Origin: a virus
DNA length: 64,000 nucleotides
Virus record (IMG/VR): IMGVR_UViG_3300017917_003016
Location: 124,001-188,000 of that record
Strand: one strand, 5' to 3'
The position numbers were made by a program, and so were the translations under genes. Shown one piece after another: positions 13,632 through 21,783 of the stretch. The notes under the pieces were generated by a model, which was not told the origin of the DNA, did no database searches, and saw only the letters and a list, made by a program, of their open reading frames with translations. Every line of letters starts with the position of its first letter. Positions within the stretch are counted from its first letter, which is position 1.

Positions 13632-14322
13632 TTTTAGCCAATTTGAAGTATTCAAATAACTTAATCCAGACCCATCCAATGTCAAACTCATACCATTTTA
13701 GGCTTAGTTTGGCATTGGCTCCATTGCCATGATGATTGTTGTGTAATTCTTCGCCGCCAATCCAAATCCCCCATGGCAGCAAATTGCGGCTGGTGTCTGC
13801 AACATCATAGTTGCGATATCCCCACCAGTGTGCTAGGCCATTAATAACACCTGCTGCCCAAAAAGGTATCCATAGCAGTTGAACTAGCCACACTAAAATT
13901 CCCCACCAATCAAACAGCAGAACGTTAAAAAACAGCAGAATGGTAAACCCAAGGGTACTATATTTAGAGTAGACGTTACGTTCAACCCAATCATTGGGTG
14001 TACCTACTCCCAATTCCAGTACTTTGGGATCACGAGCAGCCCGTTTGTATAACCATACCCCCTTGAACAAGACTGTCCAAATTCCGTAAATTTTAGGACT
14101 GTGCGGATCTAATTCAGTGTCACTGGCCTGATGATGTTTGCGATGCACTGCCACCCACTCTCGAGTAACCATGCCAGTGGTTAGCCATAACCAGAAACGC
14201 ATAAAGTGTGATATCGCAGGATGAAATGTTACCGAACGATGTGCTTGACTACGGTGTAGATAAAGTGTGACGCACATAATAGTAATGTGCGTCAACACCA
14301 AAGTATAGATGACAGGAGACAT
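13621..14322 (-). CDS. Fatty acid (acyl-CoA type) desaturase
   Basis: 233 aa membrane protein with the three histidine boxes of membrane desaturases: HRSQAH (about 23-28), HRKHH (about 61-65) and HNNHH near residue 195. Hydrophobic pairs between the boxes are predicted to cross the membrane. These di-iron enzymes introduce a cis double bond, typically delta-9, into acyl chains and raise membrane fluidity. It is shorter than bacterial homologues of about 300 aa but complete in motifs. It lies at the end of the minus-strand run 14330-15769, with a few bases between it and the preceding gene. Confidence 0.88.
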   Translation of the reverse strand: MSPVIYTLVLTHITIMCVTLYLHRSQAHRSVTFHPAISHFMRFWLWLTTGMVTREWVAVHRKHHQASDTELDPHSPKIYGIWTVLFKGVWLYKRAARDPKVLELGVGTPNDWVERNVYSKYSTLGFTILLFFNVLLFDWWGILVWLVQLLWIPFWAAGVINGLAHWWGYRNYDVADTSRNLLPWGIWIGGEELHNNHHGNGANAKLSLKWYEFDIGWVWIKLFEYFKLAKIRA

Positions 14323-14329
14323 CTAGTAT

Positions 14330-14671
14330 TTAACCTTCTCCTGCCGCTGCTGTATTATCGTCTTCTGTTCGTTTCTTTTCCGCGTCGAAGTGCGGACGAT
14401 TTATTATTTTTTCTGCTTCGACACGTTCATACTCAATGGTTTTACCGCGTAGGTGTAGCACTGTATTGACCTTTTGATTAAGTCTAATTAGGTCGTTGTC
14501 CAGCATACGAATGCGGTCAATCAGTGCAATCAACACTGTATTGGCCTCGCTCAGCACGGGTTTGGCTTCTTTTGTAGCCCATAACCACACATAGTACACC
14601 AAATAACCCGCACCAACTGCTGCTACTATAGGAAAACCATATTTTGAAATTAAACCAGCGATGTCTTCCAT
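14330..14671 (-). CDS. Small membrane protein with GFPI motif (YvrJ/holin-like)
   Basis: 113 aa. KYGFPIVAAVGAGYLVYYVWLW near the N-terminus is a transmembrane helix preceded by the GFPI signature seen in small phage/YvrJ-like membrane proteins. A coiled helix (LIALIDRIRMLDNDLIRLNQ) and a charged tail follow. Paralogue of 15488-15769. Holin function is possible but unproven. Confidence 0.6.
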   Translation of the reverse strand: MEDIAGLISKYGFPIVAAVGAGYLVYYVWLWATKEAKPVLSEANTVLIALIDRIRMLDNDLIRLNQKVNTVLHLRGKTIEYERVEAEKIINRPHFDAEKKRTEDDNTAAAGEG

Positions 14672-14681
14672 TTTTTAATCC

Positions 14682-15257
14682 TTAGAAAAATAAGAATAAA
14701 CCCTGCAGCATTAAAACCAGACCAGCGCCAGCCACAACAAAACTTCCCCAAAACAATGCCATGCTTATTGATAAAATACTAGCACTTAATAATACAATGC
14801 TCAATTGATAAGCAGTGCTGGCATATCCTACCCATGGAAGTTGTTCTTTGTGATGATCACGTTCTGCTTCTAATGCTTTGGCTCGAACAAATAGTTCTTT
14901 CTTTCCTTCTCCAGAGGATACATCGCTTTCATAACTTTCAGCCTTGTTTTGATATTTGGCTGCTGCTATAAAATTACCTCGATCCTGTGCTTGCTGTGCG
15001 GCTAACTCATACTGAGTTTGTTTAATTGATTTGGCTTGATAGAAAGCCCATAAGTCATTGGCCTGTATGGTATTGTTCATTACCTTACTGTTAAGACTGC
15101 CCTGCAGCCACATGTTAAAAGCCAACAGTGCAGCAAACACATTGATGACCATCCCTGCGCGAGTTTTGATGAATCTTTCTCTCGCAGTAACTTCGATGGG
15201 CATTTCTTTTTCCTTATGCCGAGTAACCATTTTTAAAACGGTGTCTGTAAATGCCAT
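14682..15257 (-). CDS. DUF4337-like membrane protein
   Basis: 191 aa. One transmembrane helix after a basic N-terminus (about 33-50) and two or three near the C-terminus (about 145-190) enclose a long Gln/Ala/Lys-rich helical stretch (QANDLWAFYQAKSIKQTQYE). This layout and the WAFYQAKSIKQ signature match DUF4337, an uncharacterised bacterial membrane family. It lies in a tightly packed minus-strand set of small membrane proteins. Confidence 0.75.
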   Translation of the reverse strand: MAFTDTVLKMVTRHKEKEMPIEVTARERFIKTRAGMVINVFAALLAFNMWLQGSLNSKVMNNTIQANDLWAFYQAKSIKQTQYELAAQQAQDRGNFIAAAKYQNKAESYESDVSSGEGKKELFVRAKALEAERDHHKEQLPWVGYASTAYQLSIVLLSASILSISMALFWGSFVVAGAGLVLMLQGLFLFF

Positions 15258-15278
15258 TTTTCTAGCTCCTAGTGTCGT

Positions 15279-15488
15279 TTAATAAACAGGAATAGGTGGT
15301 ATAGATTCTTCTGTAGTTGTTTTAGAAATCTCACCTTGTTTGATTTTATATAATACTATCCTGTTATTGAATAGTTTTACTTCAAAATGATCTCCGTCAC
15401 TCCAGTTTAATTTTTCTAGAGTAAGTTCTCGATCTAAAATCATGTTACCATTTGGACCAACTTCAAAGTAGTAATCGACGAATAACAT
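15279..15488 (-). CDS. Small hypothetical protein (69 aa)
   Basis: Its start codon overlaps the stop of the upstream gene, which indicates translational coupling. The product looks beta-rich, with an alternating pattern (FEVKLFNNRIVLYKIK) reminiscent of AbrB/MazE-type swapped-hairpin DNA-binding domains; this resemblance is weak and unverified. Confidence 0.6.
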   Translation of the reverse strand: MLFVDYYFEVGPNGNMILDRELTLEKLNWSDGDHFEVKLFNNRIVLYKIKQGEISKTTTEESIPPIPVY

Positions 15489-15769
15489 TAGTCTCTCCTT
15501 GCGTCATTTTTACCGTCAGCACGGGCTATACGGTCAACATCAGGGCGCAGACCTAATGCATTTGAAACTATGGTATCTATACGTACTACATCATGGTTCA
15601 TGGTCTTAACACGATTATCTAGGGCCACAATGATACCAGCCATGCCTTTGATACTACCAAGCACGCCTGCTAGGATAAATTTTAGTGTTAGGAAAACGAA
15701 ATAACCACCCGCCGTTGCGGCGGCAATCGGAAAACCCACCTCGCCGATGAGTTTAAATATATCACCCAT
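15488..15769 (-). CDS. Small membrane protein with GFPI motif, paralogue of 14330
   Basis: 93 aa. EVGFPIAAATAGGYFVFLTLKF is a transmembrane helix with the same GFPI signature as 14330-14671, followed by a helix (VALDNRVKTMNHDVVRID) matching the paralogue's LIALIDRIRMLDNDLIRL. First gene of the minus-strand operon; GGAGCA precedes the start, and a minus-strand TATAAATA lies about 70 bases upstream. Confidence 0.6.
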   Translation of the reverse strand: MGDIFKLIGEVGFPIAAATAGGYFVFLTLKFILAGVLGSIKGMAGIIVALDNRVKTMNHDVVRIDTIVSNALGLRPDVDRIARADGKNDARRD

Positions 15770-15838
15770 TTGTCTGCTCCTTGAAACTCTTTTATGCCAC
15801 TTTGAATTATTATTATCGGCAAGTTTTTATTGTAAAAA

Positions 15839-15846
15839 TATTTATA
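15839..15846 (-). promoter_or_regulatory. T4-type late promoter, minus strand
   Basis: TATAAATA reads on the minus strand upstream of the 15769-13621 operon. It sits in the gap between two minus-strand genes. Confidence 0.5.
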
Positions 15847-15859
15847 GGAGTTGAATAAT

Positions 15860-17023
15860 TTAATGTGTTAGCACTTTATAAATTGCCTTATAGTCAATAT
15901 GGCTATCGTCATATCCTAATTCTTTGAACAGTGTTTGACAATTTTCTAACAGTTCTTTGGTGATGACGTGTTTAAAGTCACTGTAAAAGTGATTGAAGTT
16001 ATGCTCAACGATGGGAGCAATTTCTCTAGCGATTTCTAATTTTTCTCCAGCAGACAAATTGCAGTATCGATGCAGTTCTTGAACCACAAATTCAATTCTT
16101 TGATCATTGTCTTTGATATCATCATATGATTCATCGATGAATGGCGAGAAACTTTTGAAACCGTAGTGTTTTAGATAGGCTAGATTGCCTGGTGCAGCCA
16201 AAAGAATAAAAGGTTGTTTGCTGACAATAGGTTTAAATGTTTTTTCTGTTAAGTGCAGTTTATCATAGTAGAAAACCGTTTCGGTTACCACATGCCAAAA
16301 TGCACTGTAGTCTTTGACATTATTGTTTTCGTCGTGTATGTCTAGAGTTCTGGGAATATCAGCACTGGCACTACCGTGTACATAAGGTCGATCGATTACC
16401 AATTTGTCAAGTTTGGCCATGTGCGTTTGTATATGTTGTATGGCATTGTAACTAAGTTTAGTTTGAGGATCTGTCACCTCAACACGCCAATCTGATTCAT
16501 CGTTATCGGTAACTCCAAAACTGACCAGCCCTTGATTGAGTAACTGATGTTCTTTTAGAAGAGACACAAAATAAATCCTAAAACTTCGATCCCCATATAT
16601 AAGTCTATTATAGGTGATAAAGTCTTTTTTAGGTTGTTCCGTCATTGGTTTATTATAATTCAAAGTATGATAACCACGGAACCAATCTAGAGCCGCAAAG
16701 CCATGAAAAAAGTAGTAAAGCGAACTGAGTTTATACTTTGTGCAGATGTCAGTTACTAATCGAGATTTTTCACTGGACACAAAAACACCGGGTACTGGAA
16801 TATTTTCAAGATGATCTAAGTAAGGTTTTGTTGTTGAAAGTAATACCGGTTCTTGGTCATAAAAAAAGATTTTTCTCTCAGCGTGGGGAGTTTGCGTAAA
16901 TACCATTATGTCAGATCTTGACGCATTTACTATGATTGGTACTCCTCTATCTAGATACCAAAATAAAAAATCTTTAAAAATTTTATCGTAGAAAAATTCG
17001 TAAACGTGATCAACTTGGAGCAT
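15860..17023 (-). CDS. Glycosyltransferase-like protein, paralogue of 3525-4541
   Basis: 387 aa. The N-terminal half contains a YDQEPVLL segment, and the middle has an ITYNRLIYGDRSFRIYFVS region. The C-terminal block (HLTEKTFKPIVSKQPFILLA, then YLKHYGFKSF and IDESYDD) is shared with 3525-4541 and resembles the donor-binding half of exostosin/GT10-like glycosyltransferases. It is divergent from the UDP-sugar dehydrogenase gene, separated by one base, so the two start codons practically abut and probably share regulatory DNA. A role in glycan decoration together with the neighbouring sugar dehydrogenase is plausible. Confidence 0.55.
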   Translation of the reverse strand: MLQVDHVYEFFYDKIFKDFLFWYLDRGVPIIVNASRSDIMVFTQTPHAERKIFFYDQEPVLLSTTKPYLDHLENIPVPGVFVSSEKSRLVTDICTKYKLSSLYYFFHGFAALDWFRGYHTLNYNKPMTEQPKKDFITYNRLIYGDRSFRIYFVSLLKEHQLLNQGLVSFGVTDNDESDWRVEVTDPQTKLSYNAIQHIQTHMAKLDKLVIDRPYVHGSASADIPRTLDIHDENNNVKDYSAFWHVVTETVFYYDKLHLTEKTFKPIVSKQPFILLAAPGNLAYLKHYGFKSFSPFIDESYDDIKDNDQRIEFVVQELHRYCNLSAGEKLEIAREIAPIVEHNFNHFYSDFKHVITKELLENCQTLFKELGYDDSHIDYKAIYKVLTH

Positions 17024-17024
17024 T

Positions 17025-18272
17025 ATGTCATTTCAATTAAAAACTGTAGGTTTTGTTGGTATTGGTAAACTAGGACTTCCCTGCGCTGAGTCAATGGCGC
17101 AAAAATATGATGTTACGGGCTATGATATTTACTCTAAAAAGTCAGACAAGATCAAGATATCTGATAATTTAGAGGGTGCTTGTAAAAACAAGGATGTTAT
17201 TTTTGTGGCTGTGCAAACACCGCACGATCCAATATATGATGGTAGTCAACCTATCACACATTTGGACAACAAAGACTTTGACTATACTGCAGTCAAACAA
17301 GTGCTGGCTAACATAAATCAATATGTAAACAATCAACAACTAGTGGTTCTTATATCAACAGTTCTGCCCGGAACCACACGACGAGAACTACGTAAATGTA
17401 TATCTAATGCAAGATTTATATACAATCCTTATCTAATTGCTATGGGCAGTGTGGCCTGGGACATGGTCAATCCTGAAATGATCATTATTGGTACCGAAGA
17501 CGGCAGTTTAACTGGTGACGCTCAATTGCTCAAAGACTTCTATGATCCGTTAATGGAAAACAATCCTCGCTATGCCATTGGCACATGGGATGAAGCCGAA
17601 GCAATTAAAATTTTCTATAATACATTTATCAGTGCTAAGATTGGCCTAGTAAACATGATTCAGGACGTGGCTATGAAAAACGGTAACATCAACGTTGATA
17701 TAGTTACAGAGGCTCTGGCAAACAGCACTAAACGCATAGTCAGCAGCAAATATATGAAGGCAGGTATGGGAGATGCTGGACCTTGTCATCCCCGCGATAA
17801 CATAGCATTGCGTTGGTTAGCAGAACATTTAGATCTAGGCTATGATATTTTTGATACCATCATGCATGCCAGAGAAAAGCAAGCAGAAAATTTGGCTAAA
17901 TTTTTAATTCAACTACAAAAAGAAAACAATTTGCCCATAGTCATGCACGGCAAGGCCTACAAGCCAGACATCGACATCTTAGATGGTAGTTACAGTCTGT
18001 TAATCGGCAGTTATCTAAAAGAATCTAAGGCTAATTTCTTTTATGTCGATCCCATGACCAAAGATCTTTGGCACGACCCAAAGCCAGCAATTATTCTTTT
18101 GGCACACAATAGACAGGTTACCTATGGATATACAGGCACTGCAAGTGAACAGGATTTATATTTTATTCCCTCTGGTGGCAGCATCATTGTTGACCCGTGG
18201 AGAACCTTCACTACTGATATAAAAAACTATCGAGTAATTCACTATGGCAACACTAGAAAAATTTCATCTTGA
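17025..18272 (+). CDS. UDP-glucose/GDP-mannose-type sugar dehydrogenase
   Basis: 415 aa. The N-terminal NAD-binding Rossmann motif is VGFVGIGKLGLP (GxGxxG). The middle carries the family's dimerisation helices (EAEAIKIFYNTFISAKIGLVN), and the catalytic Cys lies in AGPCHPRDN, the counterpart of GxCxPKD. The C-terminal part has GKAYKPDIDILDGS, matching the family GxxFKxxxxDxRxS. These enzymes oxidise a nucleotide-sugar hydroxymethyl group to a carboxylate, giving uronic acids. It overlaps the next gene by 29 bases, starting a four-gene plus-strand set. Confidence 0.85.
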   Translation: MSFQLKTVGFVGIGKLGLPCAESMAQKYDVTGYDIYSKKSDKIKISDNLEGACKNKDVIFVAVQTPHDPIYDGSQPITHLDNKDFDYTAVKQVLANINQYVNNQQLVVLISTVLPGTTRRELRKCISNARFIYNPYLIAMGSVAWDMVNPEMIIIGTEDGSLTGDAQLLKDFYDPLMENNPRYAIGTWDEAEAIKIFYNTFISAKIGLVNMIQDVAMKNGNINVDIVTEALANSTKRIVSSKYMKAGMGDAGPCHPRDNIALRWLAEHLDLGYDIFDTIMHAREKQAENLAKFLIQLQKENNLPIVMHGKAYKPDIDILDGSYSLLIGSYLKESKANFFYVDPMTKDLWHDPKPAIILLAHNRQVTYGYTGTASEQDLYFIPSGGSIIVDPWRTFTTDIKNYRVIHYGNTRKISS

Positions 18273-18756
18273 ACCTTTTTGGGATAACCAATATGTTAGA
18301 CTAGAATACAAAAATGAACCATTTAACAGCCACCTTGATGTGTCACGGTGGTTGGTAATGGGCTACGGACCTAAATTCACTGGCGACATGTGTGACATGA
18401 GAAAATCTCAGCCCGATTGGAACAATCAAATAATCAAACACTTTCAAAATTTGGGTTGGCAAGATGTCTGCACTAGTTACTACCGAATGACCAGCGGCAC
18501 TGTATTGCCCGAACATATTGATACCTACAAACGATACATAGAAATTTTTAACCTCAAAGGTTGCGAACAGACCATACAACGTGCATTGATATTTTTAGAA
18601 GATTGGGCCAGTGGTCACTATTTGGAAATAGAACAGGTTCCCATAACGGGCTGGGCACGAGGAGACTACTATGTTTGGTCTAAAGACACACCACATATGG
18701 CTGCAAACCTAGGTGCAAGACCTAGATATACTCTACAGGTCACTGGACACCTATGA
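18244..18756 (+). CDS. 2-oxoglutarate/Fe(II) oxygenase, Asp/Asn hydroxylase-like
   Basis: 170 aa. The facial triad is visible as PEHID (HxD, around residues 85-88) and DTPHMAAN (distal His near residue 150), followed by the Arg of RYTLQVTGH that would hold 2-oxoglutarate. This layout matches small aspartyl/asparaginyl beta-hydroxylase-like proteins. The substrate could be a peptide, an amino acid or a sugar. Its start lies inside the sugar dehydrogenase gene and its end overlaps the amidinotransferase gene by four bases, so the genes are translationally linked. Confidence 0.7.
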   Translation: MATLEKFHLEPFWDNQYVRLEYKNEPFNSHLDVSRWLVMGYGPKFTGDMCDMRKSQPDWNNQIIKHFQNLGWQDVCTSYYRMTSGTVLPEHIDTYKRYIEIFNLKGCEQTIQRALIFLEDWASGHYLEIEQVPITGWARGDYYVWSKDTPHMAANLGARPRYTLQVTGHL

Positions 18757-19664
18757 TAATAAACAGCACCAACGAATGGGGAAGATTGCGCAGTGTAGTT
18801 GTGGGCACGGCCAATCATGCTAACTGGCCAACAAATGATCCAGTTTTTTCTCAAGAAAGTCTCAAAACAACATGGAAAGAAACCCCAGTGCCACAGGGTC
18901 CCGTTCCACAATGGATTATCGACGAAACCAACGAAGACTTAGAAAAATTAGTCGATACTTTGAAACTAATGTCTATAGATGTAGTACGTCCTAAAGACAT
19001 GAATTTTCAACAGTTGGGGGGAATGTATAACTACTGCCCCCGTGATCGCTTGTTAATCTGGAAAGATTATATAGTTGATACTGCCATGATGTATCCCTGT
19101 CGAAACATGGAAATTCATGCATTGTCTGACATAACCGCTGCCGGAAAAGTAATCAGCATGCCTCGTGATCAAGGTCTGATCCTTGATGCGGCCAATATCT
19201 GTCGATTAGGCAACACTTGGTTATTTTTAGAAAGTTCTAGTGGCAATCGTTTGGCCTACGAGTGGTTACAAAAACGATTTAGCGATATCAATATCGAGTT
19301 GGTAAATTTTTACTCTGGTGTACATATTGACTCGACTATATGTCCGCTGCGTGAGGGATTTGTAGTGTTAAATGCCAGTCGTGTCACAGCCAGCAATTGT
19401 CCTAAAGCCTTTGACGGGTGGACGAAGTTATGGGTTGACCATGTAGAAGCACAGAGTTTCTACCAATATCCCTATGCCAGCAAATGGATCGGTCTTAACA
19501 TGTTAAGTATCGATCCAAACACCGTTGTTGTTGATCAAAATCAAGTGCAGTTAATCAAAGATCTAGAAAAATTTGGGTTTACGGTAATACCTTTAGAACT
19601 ACGACATTCACGTACTCTAGGGGGAGGGTTCCACTGTGTAACCCTTGATTTACTTAGGGATTAA
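18753..19664 (+). CDS. Glycine amidinotransferase-like enzyme
   Basis: 303 aa. The family signature steps are in place: NEWGRLRSVVVG at the N-terminus, the DAANI acidic motif in the middle, HIDS with the catalytic His-x-Asp, and GGGFHCVT at the C-terminus with the nucleophilic Cys. Such enzymes move an amidino group from arginine to an acceptor amine (glycine, inosamine) or hydrolyse arginine derivatives. The acceptor is unknown. With a uronate-forming dehydrogenase and a hydroxylase alongside, guanidino-modification of a sugar or a small metabolite is an attractive inference. Confidence 0.85.
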   Translation: MIINSTNEWGRLRSVVVGTANHANWPTNDPVFSQESLKTTWKETPVPQGPVPQWIIDETNEDLEKLVDTLKLMSIDVVRPKDMNFQQLGGMYNYCPRDRLLIWKDYIVDTAMMYPCRNMEIHALSDITAAGKVISMPRDQGLILDAANICRLGNTWLFLESSSGNRLAYEWLQKRFSDINIELVNFYSGVHIDSTICPLREGFVVLNASRVTASNCPKAFDGWTKLWVDHVEAQSFYQYPYASKWIGLNMLSIDPNTVVVDQNQVQLIKDLEKFGFTVIPLELRHSRTLGGGFHCVTLDLLRD

Positions 19665-19688
19665 TAAATAATAAAAAATGGAAATTTT

Positions 19689-20420
19689 ATGTCCCAAAGT
19701 TTTGCTAGGTACACAGAAACATCTGTAAAAGCCTACCAGTTCAATCCAAAGAAGAACGAGATCATTGATCGTAAAAAAGAAATATTGGATTCTATAATCG
19801 ATCATTATGGTAGTTCTCCTTCCTCTGTTCTATTCTACGGGTTTAGTCCTCTTATGCTGGGCTGTAATTCCAAACAGATTGCAGTGGCCAGTATAACTTC
19901 TGAAATAAAAACTTTTCTGGATACGCTGTCAATTAAATACAGTTATATCAAAGAAGAAGATTTAACACAGTATCGCAAGAAATTTAACTGGGTAATTGCT
20001 GGAGATGAGTATTTTACTTTTGCGCAGTCTGAACAGGAACAAATGACTAAAATACAAGAAACCTGCTCGTTGGCACAAGATCTAATGATTACAACCCTAA
20101 AAGACTACAAGAATCAAGATTTTCGAGACCGTGAATTTAGCCAGCCGTTGGCTGTGCACTGTCAAAATAATACAAAAATATTTTTAGAGAATCATGACCA
20201 TGATTTAACTGATAGAAATTCATGGCAAACCACAGTGTGGGAATTAGAAAAAACAAAGTCTAACGTATACGGACCTTTTGCCAGACGTAGCATGTATTTT
20301 AAACAGATGGCTAAATTTTCAATTGATGCAGGTGCTAAGAATTTCTTTGTACATAAGAATTTAATGTACAAAAGTTTAATAAAAAAGAACTACGAGCACG
20401 TAATATCAATTAGTTTTTAA
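19689..20420 (+). CDS. Unrecognised protein, possible methyltransferase-like fold
   Basis: 243 aa. PSSVLFYGFSPLML followed by IAVASIT, and later FNWVIAGDEYFTF, alternate strand and helix as in Rossmann-type methyltransferases, but no clear SAM-binding glycine motif is present. The C-terminal half is basic and Phe/Lys-rich. An AATAAATA octamer lies about 20 bases upstream. It follows the amidinotransferase and may belong to the same cluster. Function unknown. Confidence 0.6.
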   Translation: MSQSFARYTETSVKAYQFNPKKNEIIDRKKEILDSIIDHYGSSPSSVLFYGFSPLMLGCNSKQIAVASITSEIKTFLDTLSIKYSYIKEEDLTQYRKKFNWVIAGDEYFTFAQSEQEQMTKIQETCSLAQDLMITTLKDYKNQDFRDREFSQPLAVHCQNNTKIFLENHDHDLTDRNSWQTTVWELEKTKSNVYGPFARRSMYFKQMAKFSIDAGAKNFFVHKNLMYKSLIKKNYEHVISISF

Positions 20421-20453
20421 AACTTGTAAACTGATAGTTTAATTCAAAGACAT

Positions 20454-21728
20454 ATGGATATCAATAGCCAATTACAGCCAATTATTGCCGGCATGATAAA
20501 TGATCTTAAGGTACAGATCAATCATGAATTGCGGCAACAATTATCCGGTGAAATAGTCAAAAGTTTGGCTGCTACAGAATTGACCAGCATAATTCAACAG
20601 GCAGTTAAAAATCAAGTTGAGGCCAGATTAGAAAAATTTGATTTTGCTGGTACCGGACAGCAGGAATTAAAAATAGCATTTAAACAGATCACTGACACGG
20701 TTAATAAAAATCTTGCCGCAGCCACTAACAAACAAATCACTGAGTTTGTCAATCAAAAATTAGCCCAGATAAACATACAAGATTCAATTGCAGCCGTGGT
20801 ACAGACAGCCTTGGGAGAAAATCTCAAAGGTACTACATTTCCTGCGGGCAGTATTCATCATTCATCTGTTAACTTTGCTGGATTTCAAATAACAGGTAGT
20901 GCGATCAAAGGCGGAATCATTGAAAATTTTGGCAGCGTTGGCGTAGAAGATCGTGCCAGTCATGTTCAAATGACCATAATGGACCATGCTGTGGCTTTTG
21001 AAAATCCTGTATACAGCCCCGAGTTAAATGTCACAGGTAACCTCACAGTAAATGGTCAGGTTGTTTTATATGGTGGGTTAGACAGCGATTCTCCGGGATT
21101 TAAACAATTGGTTAATAAAACCAGCGATGCTGTTAGAGAAGACCTAAATGATGAACTATTCTCTGGCTTTAGTGACACTGTCTTTAATCAAATCAAAAAC
21201 CAAGGAATAGATCTAGACAAGGTTTCACAAGGCGGCCGCGAAATTGTCAGTGGCAACCGACTGGGTTATCATATTGTTGATACTAATATTCAACGTGTTG
21301 GGATATTGAATGATCTACAGACCTCCGGCGAAAATCTTCTGTGTGATACCTTGTATGTGACTGCGCGCCGCGTGGGTATTAACACCATGGAGCCGACTAA
21401 TACCCTGAGCATATGGGATCAGGAAGTTGAATTTTCTGTAACCAAACATAGTCAAGACACTGGCTACATCGGCACTCCTCGAAATCAAAAACTAGTCTTA
21501 GGATCAAACAACAAACAAAATCTTGTGCTTAATCCAGACGGCACTGTCAAGGTAGAACACCTAGATATTGGTCCCATTGCCATGACCAGCCATAATGTAA
21601 TACCTAATTATCCCAGCAGGGCTGGACATATAGTTTGGAACACTGCACCAGCAGAAGGTGGAGTTATAGGATGGGTCTGTCTAGGTGGTGCCCAGTGGGC
21701 AGGGTTTGGCAAGATAGAAAACCATTGA
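20454..21728 (+). CDS. Fibre-like structural protein with N-terminal coiled coil
   Basis: 424 aa. Residues 1-130 are helical and Gln/Lys-rich with heptad-like spacing. Residues from about 185 contain SPELNVTGNLTVNGQVVLYG, the beta-type phrase (NVTGNLTVNG) found in the phage's other fibre proteins. The C-terminus includes a Cys-containing GWVCLGGAQWAGF strand. This is the usual shape of a trimeric fibre or whisker protein. It ends just before a sigma-70-type promoter. Confidence 0.7.
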   Translation: MDINSQLQPIIAGMINDLKVQINHELRQQLSGEIVKSLAATELTSIIQQAVKNQVEARLEKFDFAGTGQQELKIAFKQITDTVNKNLAAATNKQITEFVNQKLAQINIQDSIAAVVQTALGENLKGTTFPAGSIHHSSVNFAGFQITGSAIKGGIIENFGSVGVEDRASHVQMTIMDHAVAFENPVYSPELNVTGNLTVNGQVVLYGGLDSDSPGFKQLVNKTSDAVREDLNDELFSGFSDTVFNQIKNQGIDLDKVSQGGREIVSGNRLGYHIVDTNIQRVGILNDLQTSGENLLCDTLYVTARRVGINTMEPTNTLSIWDQEVEFSVTKHSQDTGYIGTPRNQKLVLGSNNKQNLVLNPDGTVKVEHLDIGPIAMTSHNVIPNYPSRAGHIVWNTAPAEGGVIGWVCLGGAQWAGFGKIENH

Positions 21729-21753
21729 CAATCTTTAAGATTGTACGTATAAT
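21725..21753 (+). promoter_or_regulatory. Sigma-70 promoter, perfect consensus
   Basis: TTGACA at 21725-21730, 17-base spacer, TATAAT at 21748-21753, 31 bases before the UV endonuclease start. ACAATCTTTAAGATTGT is a hairpin-forming dyad inside the spacer. Confidence 0.85.
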
Positions 21754-21783
21754 AAACTATCTTGTACTTTATCGGACACTGTT

